Assembly (NCBI RefSeq): GCF_000157895.3
Contig: NC_022663.1
Coordinates: 2,728,001-2,792,000, forward strand
Source of the DNA: Mycobacterium kansasii ATCC 12478
GTDB lineage: Bacteria > Actinomycetota > Actinomycetes > Mycobacteriales > Mycobacteriaceae
Length of the DNA stretch: 64,000 nt
Reading direction: 5' to 3'
In this document: piece after piece, positions 30,386 through 38,574 of the stretch
How positions within the stretch are numbered: position 1 is the stretch's first letter
Layout of the letters: each line of letters opens with the position of its first letter
Translations under genes and position numbers: made by a program
The notes under the pieces: generated by a model
Databases searched by the model: none
What the model saw: only the letters and a program-made list of their open reading frames with translations
Told to the model about the DNA's origin: nothing

Positions 30386-30933
30386 CAGTTTTCGACGGGC
30401 TGGCCGGGCAGTCCGCTCTCCTTGCAATCGAACGCTGGATCCGCACCGCGCCGATGCCTTGGCGACGTTGGCATGCGGGTCGCAACCTGCCCTGCGCATG
30501 CGGGCACGCCGCGCGCGGCCGAGGTCCGATAGTCATCGACCCGGCGGCCAGCGACCACCGACGTGACCGCTCGGCCCGGTCACCTGGACGGTTGCGGAGT
30601 CATTGACGCTCACGGGCTTTCGTGAGTTGGTCGCGCCACTCCGAACCGCTTACAGTCCGGTTGACGCCTTACGCTCCTAACCGTCGGCACGATCCGGCGT
30701 GCTGTCGTCGTCTCCGACTTGGATCGCACCGTCCGTTCTCGCAGGACCCGGCAGCACATGAACTCGCCGCAGTTGTGAACCCCGAAATGCCTTTGCCGAC
30801 AACACTATTTGATGCAAGCGTACTGTGGCGGGCAGCAGCTTGCTGTCGATTCAATTCAGCTATCCACGCGCACGTGTCGTCAGAACCGGCCGCAAGCAGT
30901 ATCGGGCAGCGGGATCCGCCACGCCTAGCGCCC
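30386..30933. other. gene-poor stretch between HTH gene and cyclase fusion
   Basis: About 550 bases. The frame of the next gene is open from 30622, but its first ~100 codons read like non-coding sequence (clusters of Cys, His and Arg, no domain). I see no other gene, tRNA or repeat. It may hold the promoter and a decayed gene. Confidence 0.5.
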
Positions 30934-32499
30934 GTGCCAATTACGCTCGACGCCGTGGCGGAAACGTCGTATGCATCCTGCGGTGATCTCAGCCTGGCAT
31001 ATCAGGTATTCGGCGACGGGCCGGTCGAGCTGGTCTGGGCCGGGTCGTTCGCCAGCCACGTCGAGCTGTATTGGACGATGCCCGAATTCGGTTCCCTGAT
31101 GGAGAAGCTGGGCACGTTCGCCCGGATCCTGTTGTTCGACAAGGCCGGGGTGGGGCTGTCGGATCCCGTCCCAAGAGTTCGCACGCTCGACGAACGAGCA
31201 GCCGAGATTGAGGCCGTCATGGATGCCGCCGGCTTCGGCAAGGCCGCCCTCATCGGTGTGAGTGAGGGCGGCCCGGCCGCAATCCTGTTCGCCGCGACAC
31301 GACCGGAACGAACGCGGGCGTTGATCCTCACCGGTACGACGTCATACAGCGCCACCCAGGGCTGGGATGACCTCGAGTGCGACCCGGCGGAGCTGCGGGC
31401 GCGCGTCGTACGCGAGCTGGGTGAGGACTACGTGCCGTCGCTGGAATGGATCGCCCGGTCCCAGGAATTCGGCCGCGCGATCCGGTCGGCATGGGGCAGC
31501 GGGGCGGCACTCAAGTGCGTCATTTCGTCGATCCGGTCCATGCGCCAGCTCGGAACGTTGGAGCGCATGTGCGCCAGCCCGGCGATGGCGCGGGCGACGG
31601 CCGAAGCGGGATTCCGGATCGATGTCAGGCCGATCCTGCCGACGATCACCGTGCCGACACTCGTTCTCCATGCCCGCGACGACCCCGGAGTGCCGGTGCA
31701 GTCGGGCCGGTACCTCGCCGATCACATCCCCGGCGCGCGCCTGGTCGAGCTCGAGGGCGCGGACCACGCGCCGTGGTTCACCGAACCGGACAGGGTCGCG
31801 ACCGAGATTGAGGAACTGCTCACCGGCAGCCATACCGCACCGGCGCAATCGCATCGTGCCCTGCGAACGGTGCTGTTCACCGACATCGTCGCCTCGACCG
31901 AACATGCCGCGGCCATGGGCGACGAGCGGTGGCGGGCGGTGCTCCAACGCTTCGGTGAGATCACTGCCGAACTCACCGAGCGATTCGGTGGCACGGTGGT
32001 CAAGAGCACCGGCGATGGGCATCTCACCACGTTCGACGGCCCGACACAGGCCATCCGTTGCGCGGAAGCATTGCGCGCTGGCGCTGAGACGCTGGGCATC
32101 GAGATCCGCATAGGCATCCACACCGGCGAGTGCGAATTGCTGGACTGCGACATCGGGGGGATTGCGGTACACATCGCGGCGCGGATCCTCGGGCACGCAG
32201 AGGCGGGCGATATCCTGGTCTCCTGCACGGTCCGTGACCTGGTCGTCGGTTCCGGCACCGGCTTCGAGGACCGTGGCAGCGTGGAGCTGCGCGGCGTTCC
32301 CGGCGCTTGGCAACTCCTGGCGGTCGAGCGTCACGGCGCGCGGGCCGGATCGGCCGAGGCGCAATTGGTGTCAATGCCCACCCCCGGCCCTCGCTCCACG
32401 ATGCGCCGGTCGGATCGCGCAGTGGCGGTGATGGCGAAGCGGACACCGTGGATATTGCGCGGGATGGCCCGGTTCTCCGCGGCCACCGGTCGAAGATAG
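30934..32499 (+). CDS. alpha/beta hydrolase fused to class III adenylyl cyclase (LipJ/Rv1900c-like)
   Basis: About 521 residues from GTG 30934 (GTG 30955 is an alternative). The N-terminal alpha/beta-hydrolase domain has a nucleophile elbow GVSEGG (Ser110), an Asp in ARDDPGVP and a His in GADHAPW. The C-terminal class III cyclase domain starts near 310: LFTDIVAST supplies metal Asp317, STGDGH supplies Asp361, and HIAARI has His413 where most cyclases have Asn. The same architecture is found in M. tuberculosis Rv1900c (LipJ), which I recall also having non-canonical substrate residues. So cAMP (or cGMP) production may be linked to sensing or hydrolysing an ester. Confidence 0.9.
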   Translation: MPITLDAVAETSYASCGDLSLAYQVFGDGPVELVWAGSFASHVELYWTMPEFGSLMEKLGTFARILLFDKAGVGLSDPVPRVRTLDERAAEIEAVMDAAGFGKAALIGVSEGGPAAILFAATRPERTRALILTGTTSYSATQGWDDLECDPAELRARVVRELGEDYVPSLEWIARSQEFGRAIRSAWGSGAALKCVISSIRSMRQLGTLERMCASPAMARATAEAGFRIDVRPILPTITVPTLVLHARDDPGVPVQSGRYLADHIPGARLVELEGADHAPWFTEPDRVATEIEELLTGSHTAPAQSHRALRTVLFTDIVASTEHAAAMGDERWRAVLQRFGEITAELTERFGGTVVKSTGDGHLTTFDGPTQAIRCAEALRAGAETLGIEIRIGIHTGECELLDCDIGGIAVHIAARILGHAEAGDILVSCTVRDLVVGSGTGFEDRGSVELRGVPGAWQLLAVERHGARAGSAEAQLVSMPTPGPRSTMRRSDRAVAVMAKRTPWILRGMARFSAATGRR

Positions 32500-32987
32500 C
32501 CGAGTTGCGTTGAGCCGCAATACGGTTTCGCCCACTACCGTTTGCTAACTACCGCCGGCGGCTCCCGGAAAGGGCGGTGCCGAACCTTCACAGATTTGCT
32601 CGATACGCTTTGGCGCGAGCTATGACAACGCGCCAGATCCGCCGCCTCGTATTCGGCGTTATCGCTGGAGTCAGATGTTGACCTACGCCGACAAGCCCGC
32701 CCATCTGCACGACTTCCGGAAACCTGAAATCATGCCGGCATCTCAAGGCGCGCAAGCAAATCGGGACCAACGCCCCGACAACGAACAACGACGCCGCGCA
32801 AGGACCTGCCCGCCGCTTTCGAAATCGCTTGCGCGACGCGTCTTTTCCCGGTCAACGGCAGCCCGAGCACCAGGCGCGCCGCAGCTGGGTGAGCTACCCC
32901 AGTGAGCCGGAAGAAGTGCCTTCCGATCGGACGCCCGACGATCCGCTGCCCGGGCCCTTCGCCGGTTCTGTTATCCGGGGCCAGCCG
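32500..32987. other. gene-free stretch between cyclase fusion and PPE
   Basis: About 490 bases; the genes on both sides converge here. Frames crossing it are shadows of the PPE gene. No clear terminator, repeat or RNA gene seen. Confidence 0.5.
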
Positions 32988-34226
32988 TCATCCCCCGGCC
33001 GGCGGCTGTGGCACCACGGTCGGCTTGAATCCGTACCGGGGAGCAGCGAAGTGGGCTGCCATGCCGCGGCCGACGCCAGAACCAGGCATCACCGGCATGC
33101 CGCCGAACGCGCTTGCGGCGGGTTCCGCGGCCGCCGCGGCACCGAGGTTGCTGATCGTCACGATGGGGTTGGCCGGCCCGACCGTGTTGGCCCAGGAAGC
33201 GGGCACCGACAATCCGCCGACCGACGCCGCCTTGCCGACGGCTCCCGCTATCCCGCCCAGCCCCGCACTCGGCAGGGCGGCAGGCAATGCCTCGATTGCT
33301 CCCTTGGCCGCCTTGGCGGCGGATTCGGCGCCCTCACTGGCCCACTTCGGCAGGTCGTGCGCGAGGCCGAAGTAGTCCTTCATCTGGGTGACCACGAGCC
33401 GAGCCGGAGAGACCCACCTATTGAACACGTCCATGGGCAAGCTGCCGTCCACCGTTGCCGAACCGGTCAAGCCCTCAACCACATCGCCGAACAAACCGGC
33501 CACGACGATCCCGTCGCCGTTGGAGTTCCAGGTGTGCCCAACCAGGCCGAGTGCCGCCAACGGATTGCTGAGCCAGGGCGCTTCGTTCGTCAGACCGGCC
33601 ATCTGCAACAGCGAGTTGGTGATCTGGGTCATCCCTTGCGCCGGCGCCGAGGTGCTCACCGCCTGCGCCACCGCGTTGGCCTGGGCGACCACCCCGGCCA
33701 AGTTGACGGTGGGGAGCGCCGGGCTGAACGGCGTCAACGTCGTGGCTTGCGCCGATGCGCCGGCATAGCCGTACATCGCGGCCGCGTCCTGGGCCCACAT
33801 TTCGGCGTATTGCGCCTCCGTGGCCGCGATCGCCGCGGTGTTCTGTCCGAGAAAGTTGGTGGCCAGCAACGCCATCATCAGGGCCCGGTTGGCCGCGACC
33901 TCTGCCGGCGGCACCGTCGCCATGAACGCCGCCTCGTAGGCGGTCGCGGCGGCCACGGCCTGGCCACCCGCCTGCTCGGCCTGGGCGGCGGTGCTCCTCA
34001 GCCATGCCACCTGCGGCATCGCGGCGGCCACCATGGACGCCGCCGACGGCCCCTGCCACGGCCCGTCGGTCAGCGCGGTGACAAGCGCATCGTAAGAGGA
34101 CGCGGTGGATTGCAGTTCGGCAGCCAGGGCATCCCACGCAGCCGCCGCAGCCAGCATCGGCCCCGAGCCGGGCCCGGAATACATCAGCGCGGAGTTGATC
34201 TCCGGTGGTAACTGTGCAAAGTCCAT
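32988..34226 (-). CDS. PPE family protein (PPE65-like)
   Basis: 412 residues from ATG 34226 (MDFAQLPPEINSALMYSGPG); the longer frame adds 18 residues of another character. PPE domain 1-180 with the GPWQGPSAAS turn; SVP motif GGLSVPASWA near 350. The N-terminal half is very like M. tuberculosis PPE65 as I remember it. It follows its PE partner by 13 bases. In M. tuberculosis PPE65 is next to esxW; here it is separated from esxW by about 5 kb of extra genes. Confidence 0.94.
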   Translation of the reverse strand: MDFAQLPPEINSALMYSGPGSGPMLAAAAAWDALAAELQSTASSYDALVTALTDGPWQGPSAASMVAAAMPQVAWLRSTAAQAEQAGGQAVAAATAYEAAFMATVPPAEVAANRALMMALLATNFLGQNTAAIAATEAQYAEMWAQDAAAMYGYAGASAQATTLTPFSPALPTVNLAGVVAQANAVAQAVSTSAPAQGMTQITNSLLQMAGLTNEAPWLSNPLAALGLVGHTWNSNGDGIVVAGLFGDVVEGLTGSATVDGSLPMDVFNRWVSPARLVVTQMKDYFGLAHDLPKWASEGAESAAKAAKGAIEALPAALPSAGLGGIAGAVGKAASVGGLSVPASWANTVGPANPIVTISNLGAAAAAEPAASAFGGMPVMPGSGVGRGMAAHFAAPRYGFKPTVVPQPPAGG

Positions 34227-34239
34227 GACTGTCGGTCTC

Positions 34240-34539
34240 CTAGCCGATGGTGGCTGCGTTGGCGGCCTCGGTAGCCGCATACGAGCCGGCGCTGATGCCC
34301 AGGGTGGTCGCCAACTGCTCCTGCACGGCTACGGCCTGGGCGCTGATCTGCTGATACATCTGTGCATGCGTGGCAAACTGCGTGGCGGTCAGCAGCGACA
34401 CCAGATCGGCTGCCGCCGGAAGCACCCCGGTGGTGGGGCCTGCCGCAGCGGCATTCCCGGCACGGACCGCAAAGTTGATGGATTGCAGTTCCGTAGCGGT
34501 TGCAGCCAGCATGTCCGGCTGCGCGAGCATGATCGACAT
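34240..34539 (-). CDS. PE family protein (PE32-like)
   Basis: 99 residues from ATG 34539 (MSIMLAQPDMLAATATELQS), the PE domain alone. It is very like PE32 of M. tuberculosis as I recall it, ending ATEAANAATIG. It forms a pair with the PPE gene that follows (13 bases apart), and the products would form a heterodimer for type VII export. Confidence 0.94.
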   Translation of the reverse strand: MSIMLAQPDMLAATATELQSINFAVRAGNAAAAGPTTGVLPAAADLVSLLTATQFATHAQMYQQISAQAVAVQEQLATTLGISAGSYAATEAANAATIG

Positions 34540-34740
34540 GAATATCCCTTCCCCAATATCACTTTGCGTCAACGACTTTCACGGACGGTGACGCCGCTCA
34601 TCGCTGAAGCACATCGCACGACACGGTAGGCCAGTCAGATAGGAACAACACAGGTTTCACCCAGCCTGTTCACTGCTGTGTCGATAACAATTCATTTGCT
34701 GGGGCAAACACGCAGGGCAGTTGGAATTATTCTATGAAAC

Positions 34741-34773
34741 ATATCTGAATCAAATATGATTAGAGTTTGATAT
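34741..34773. promoter_or_regulatory. AT-rich imperfect palindrome, possible operator
   Basis: The 33-bp element begins ATATC and ends GATAT; 11 of 16 half-site positions match across the centre at 34757. It lies about 200 bp upstream of the PE32-like start. Could bind a dimeric regulator or Lsr2; no direct evidence. Confidence 0.4.
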
Positions 34774-35231
34774 GAAGTTCGGGGCGAAGCCTTCAAGCGC
34801 GATATGGTAATTGGTTCGGACAGCGCATCCACGCCGCCATTGACCGTCCGACTAGCGCGTTATCGAGCCTCAGATCCACAACAGATGCGCCACACTCGCT
34901 GGCAACACGGCTATCCGCCTCACCACGCCACCCCGGAACCAATCAAAGGTGACCCGACCACGGTGACGAGTAATGGCCGCGGAGACACCGGCACTGCGGG
35001 TTGGCACCCGGCGACCGGTGTCAGCGGACAGAGCCGGTCCGGTGCACCGATACGGTCGCCTTTAACAGCGCGGGTTTTGGCGGGAATGCGGGATCAGAAA
35101 TTTGCTGCTGGAAATTTTTGCTCAATGTGCAGTCCGGGTCCGCGAAGCGACCCAAGCGCTTGCCGCCGTCGCCGGGCCGGCGAGCGAGCGGCTCGCCCGG
35201 CGCAGCCATCCGAATCATTGGGCAACTACGG

Positions 35232-35261
35232 TTGACAAAAATCATGTCCCAGTGCTACCTT
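35232..35261 (+). promoter_or_regulatory. sigma70-like promoter
   Basis: TTGACA at 35232-35237 and TACCTT at 35256-35261, spacer 18 bp. The -35 is a perfect consensus, rare in this GC-rich genome. The next plus-strand gene (PE, 35655) is about 390 bp away, so either the leader is long or a small RNA starts here. Confidence 0.45.
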
Positions 35262-35654
35262 CGCCTCCAGCATCGTTGTGATCGGGCTCACGATAGGTCC
35301 CCCTCCCGACGGTCGCCAATGAGCTCGCACTAGTCCAGGAGGCATGGGTATGCGCTCCGTACCAAACGGCCCGGCCGTGCGAAACACTTGTGCGAGGTCG
35401 AACGACAACACCATCCACGGCCCCTAGGCCAGCACGTCGACGCCGAAATCTCCGCACCGGCGGCGGTCTAGTTCAGCGGTTCGCTCACAACGACTTTCGG
35501 ACGAAAGCGTCACTCTCCGACAACGAAGTCGCACCAACATACCTGTACCCCAAGGGCGCTCGGCAGGGTATGGCCAATCGGGCTTGACGGCACCGTAGCC
35601 GCCGATGTCCATTCAACTACACGCCTTGATAAGTCGCGGAGGTTTAGTTTCCTG

Positions 35655-35954
35655 ATGTCGATTCTCACTACAGAGCCGGAAATGCTGCAGTCAGCGGCAA
35701 CCAAGCTGCAAACGCTCGGCTCGTCGATGATCTCCCGTAACGCGGCCGCAGCCGCTGCCACGATGAATGTGATTCCGCCTGCGGGCGACGAGGTTTCGGC
35801 GTTGACAGCGATGCATTTCGCGGCACACGCGAAGGCGTTTCAGGCGGTCTACACCCGGGCCATCGCGATTCACGAGGCGTTTGTCGCGACGCTGGCGGCT
35901 TGTGGGGATTCGTACACCGTCGTTGAGGCCACGAATAGAGTCGGTCTAGCGTAG
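35655..35954 (+). CDS. PE family protein
   Basis: 99 residues, PE domain alone (MSILTTEPEMLQSAATKLQTL). It has the typical ~100-residue helical hairpin with two Ala-rich helices. It is followed 15 bases later by a PPE gene on the same strand, so they form a pair. This third PE/PPE pair is not at this place in M. tuberculosis as I recall. Confidence 0.93.
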   Translation: MSILTTEPEMLQSAATKLQTLGSSMISRNAAAAAATMNVIPPAGDEVSALTAMHFAAHAKAFQAVYTRAIAIHEAFVATLAACGDSYTVVEATNRVGLA

Positions 35955-35969
35955 AAGAGCAGTGCCACA

Positions 35970-37124
35970 ATGGATTACGCGCTATTGCCGCCGGAGGTCA
36001 ACTCCGGCCGGATGTGGGCCGGCCCAGGCGCCGGCTCGCTGCATGCGGCCGCAGTCGCCTGGGATGAGATGGCCGCCAATTTCTACGATGCGGCCGGCAC
36101 GTATGCAACGATGCTCGCCAACCTGGCCATGTCGTGGCGAGGACCGTCGGCGACAAAGATGACGGCAGCAGCCACGCATTTCGTGGCGTGGTTGACGGCG
36201 AGCGCTGCAGAAGCCGAACGGGCTGGACAGCACGCGCGGTTGTTCGCAGCCGCTTACGAGATCGCGCACCTGATGACGGTGCCGCTGGCAGAAGTCCTGA
36301 CCAACCGGCTCGTGCACCATGTGCTGGTCGCTACCAACTTCTTCGGCCAGAACACCCCGCTGATCATGCTCAACGAAGCGGATTACGGCAGGATGTGGGC
36401 GCAGGACGCCGCCGCCATGTACGCCTATGCCGAAGCGTCGGCGGCCGCTTCACGTCTGACACCGTTCACTGCGCCGGCGCCGACCACCGATCCGGGCGGA
36501 CTCGTGGGCCAGTTCGCCGCGCGGGCGGTCGGCACCGCACACGCCTCGGGCGAGGTACTTCAGCAGGTGGCGCGGCTGCACGAGCTGACACCCTCGGCAC
36601 TGCACGCACTCGCTTCCCCGGCCGGCTCCGGCACTTGGTCGAAAGTGTGGACCGCTATAACCGACGCCGCGAGTGCGATGCGGAAGACGACCGAGTGGGG
36701 ACTACTGGGGGGCAAGGTGGCGTTCGAACCAACCATCTTTTCCCTCTCCGTCATGGACGGGATGAACATGGGCAGCATGATGCAAAAGATTGCAACCAAG
36801 GCGCTGGCCAAGGCCGCGATGGGTGGTGCCGCCGCGGCGACCCACATGATGCCCATCACCGCCCCGGCACATCAGGTCAGCGCGGCCTTGGGCAGCGCGG
36901 ACTCGATCGGACGGCTGTCGGTACCGCCAAGTTGGGCCGTGAAAGCCCCGGCAATCCTTCCCGACGCCGACCTGTTGCCCGGCGCGGTCGCGGCCGATCC
37001 AGACTCCGGTACGCCGTGGGTCCAAATGGCAATGTCCAGCCTGGCCGGAACCGGGGTCGCCCGCGCGGGTGCCGCGCCGATGGCCCGGACAAGGTTCATC
37101 CCTCGAACGCCCGCCGGCGGTTAG
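35970..37124 (+). CDS. PPE family protein (SVP subgroup)
   Basis: 384 residues. PPE domain (MDYALLPPEVNSGRMWAGPG, SWRGPSATK turn near 57), and the SVP motif GRLSVPPSWA at about 310-320. The middle has a long Met-rich helix (about 260-290). It would pair with the PE encoded just before. Compared with the PPE65-like gene it has an Asn/Phe change in TNFFGQNTPLIM and differs widely in the second half, so it is not a recent copy. Confidence 0.94.
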   Translation: MDYALLPPEVNSGRMWAGPGAGSLHAAAVAWDEMAANFYDAAGTYATMLANLAMSWRGPSATKMTAAATHFVAWLTASAAEAERAGQHARLFAAAYEIAHLMTVPLAEVLTNRLVHHVLVATNFFGQNTPLIMLNEADYGRMWAQDAAAMYAYAEASAAASRLTPFTAPAPTTDPGGLVGQFAARAVGTAHASGEVLQQVARLHELTPSALHALASPAGSGTWSKVWTAITDAASAMRKTTEWGLLGGKVAFEPTIFSLSVMDGMNMGSMMQKIATKALAKAAMGGAAAATHMMPITAPAHQVSAALGSADSIGRLSVPPSWAVKAPAILPDADLLPGAVAADPDSGTPWVQMAMSSLAGTGVARAGAAPMARTRFIPRTPAGG

Positions 37125-37185
37125 CAGAGCCGAAGCGACGGCGCGGATTTCGCTTCCCGGCGCCGAAGCGGCGCTAGGCTAGCGC

Positions 37186-37935
37186 ATGCCGTTCACACAA
37201 AGCGCCCCACGGGTCGTCCGCAAGGCGGTTGCCCTGGCCGTCGCGGGACTGGTCGCCGCGTCGCTGTCAGGGTGCGATTCCCACAATGCGTCGCCGCCCG
37301 GAGCCAATCCGCGTCAGGTGACCGTCTTCGGGTCGGGGCAGGTGCAAGGGGTTCCGGACACGTTGACCGCCGACGTCGCAATCGAGTTCACCGCAGCCGA
37401 CGTCACCAGCGCCATGAACCAGACCAACGACCGCCAGCAGGCGGTGATCAATGCGCTGCTGGGGGCCGGGGTGGACCGCAAGGATATTCGCACCACCGAG
37501 GTCAGCCTGCAACCGCAATACAGCAGCGCGGAGCCGGGCGGAACCGCCACGATCACCAGCTACCGCGCCGACAACGCGATCGAGGTCAAGATTCACCCCA
37601 CCGACGCCGCATCGCGGCTGCTGGCCCTGATCGTCACCACGGGCGGTGACGCCACCCGGATCAGTTCGGTCAGCTATTCCATCGCCGACGACTCACAGCT
37701 GGTGAAGGATGCGCGGGCCCGCGCCTTCGACGACGCCAAAAACCGTGCCCAGCAATACGCGCAGTTGTCGGGGCTGCGCCTGGGCAAAGTGCTGTCGATC
37801 TCGGAGGGGTCCGGTTCCACCGCGCCGACGAGGACCGCCCCGCCGGCGCCGCCGCGCGCGGCGACCCCGGTGCCCATCGAACCCGGTCAGCAGACGGTCA
37901 GCTTCTCGGTGACCGCGGTGTGGGAACTGGACTAA
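37186..37935 (+). CDS. lpqG: lipoprotein LpqG, SIMPL domain
   Basis: 249 residues. Signal peptide with lipobox LSGC (Cys30), so it should be acylated and attached outside the membrane. The mature part is a SIMPL/DUF541 domain (about 44-248), including VTVFGSGQVQGVPDTL and KDARARAFDDAKNRAQQYA. The biochemical role of SIMPL lipoproteins is unknown. It is followed by hpt on the other strand, with 3 bases between the two stops. Confidence 0.95.
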   Translation: MPFTQSAPRVVRKAVALAVAGLVAASLSGCDSHNASPPGANPRQVTVFGSGQVQGVPDTLTADVAIEFTAADVTSAMNQTNDRQQAVINALLGAGVDRKDIRTTEVSLQPQYSSAEPGGTATITSYRADNAIEVKIHPTDAASRLLALIVTTGGDATRISSVSYSIADDSQLVKDARARAFDDAKNRAQQYAQLSGLRLGKVLSISEGSGSTAPTRTAPPAPPRAATPVPIEPGQQTVSFSVTAVWELD

Positions 37936-37938
37936 GTG

Positions 37939-38535
37939 CTACTGATAGACCCGGGGGTCCAACGTCCCGATGTATGACAGGTCGCGGTAGCGCTCGTCGT
38001 AGTCCAGGCCGTAACCCACCACGAAGTCGTTGGGAATGTCGAAGCCGACGTAGGCGATATCGACGTTGGCTCCCAGCGCATCAGGCTTACGCAGCAGCGT
38101 GCACACCCGCAGCGACCTCGGATGCCGGCTCTTGAGGTTGCGCAACAGCCAGGAAAGCGTCAAACCCGAGTCGACGACGTCCTCGACGATCAGCACATCA
38201 CGGTCGTGGATGTCGCGGTCGAGGTCCTTGAGGATGCGCACCACTCCCGACGACGACGTCGAGGACCCATAGGAACTCACCGCCATGAATTCGAACTGGG
38301 TGGGTAACGGAATCGCACGCGCCAGGTCCGTGACAAAGAGCACCGCGCCCTTCAGCACGGTGACCAACAACAGATCCTGGCCGGTCGCCGTGGACACGTC
38401 GCGATAGTCGTCGCCGATCTGGGCGGCGAGCTCGGCGATGCGGCGCTTAATCTGCTCCTCGGTGAGCAGCACGGACTTGATATCCCCCGGGTATAGCTCC
38501 GCTATCTGCCCCGGGAAGGTCTCAGCCACGACCAC
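37939..38535 (-). CDS. hpt: hypoxanthine-guanine phosphoribosyltransferase
   Basis: About 198 residues. It salvages hypoxanthine and guanine with PRPP. The PRPP-binding loop is LIVEDVVDSGLTL (about 115-127), and the purine-stacking region FVVGYGLDYDERYR is at the C-terminus. The start is uncertain: the frame is open from TTG 38562, and GTGs at 38535 or 38529 give lengths close to the 202 residues I recall for M. tuberculosis. The tilS gene ends just upstream. Confidence 0.95.
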   Translation of the reverse strand: MVVAETFPGQIAELYPGDIKSVLLTEEQIKRRIAELAAQIGDDYRDVSTATGQDLLLVTVLKGAVLFVTDLARAIPLPTQFEFMAVSSYGSSTSSSGVVRILKDLDRDIHDRDVLIVEDVVDSGLTLSWLLRNLKSRHPRSLRVCTLLRKPDALGANVDIAYVGFDIPNDFVVGYGLDYDERYRDLSYIGTLDPRVYQ

Positions 38536-38574
38536 AGCGTAGCGACGTCGACCGACCGACAACCAACGCAGGCG

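Larger units (their letters stand above)
34540..35654. other. 1.1-kb gene-free region between divergent PE genes
   Basis: No convincing gene: the 143-codon frame at 34804 and the 110-codon frame at 35001 have no domain-like sequence and no ribosome site. The part 34660-34800 is clearly more AT-rich than its surroundings. It holds an imperfect 33-bp palindrome (34741-34773) and, at 35232, a promoter-like TTGACA. It probably holds promoters for both PE/PPE operons. Confidence 0.6.

Noticed and set aside
30622..30933. N-terminal extension of the hydrolase-cyclase fusion to 625 residues
   Set aside because: The extra ~100 residues are Cys/His/Arg-rich with no likeness to LipJ; a GTG at 30934 gives a LipJ-like N-terminus.
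34804..35333. 143- and 110-codon frames in the PE intergenic region
   Set aside because: No ribosome site, no domain-like pattern, and low-complexity Arg/Pro/Ser content.
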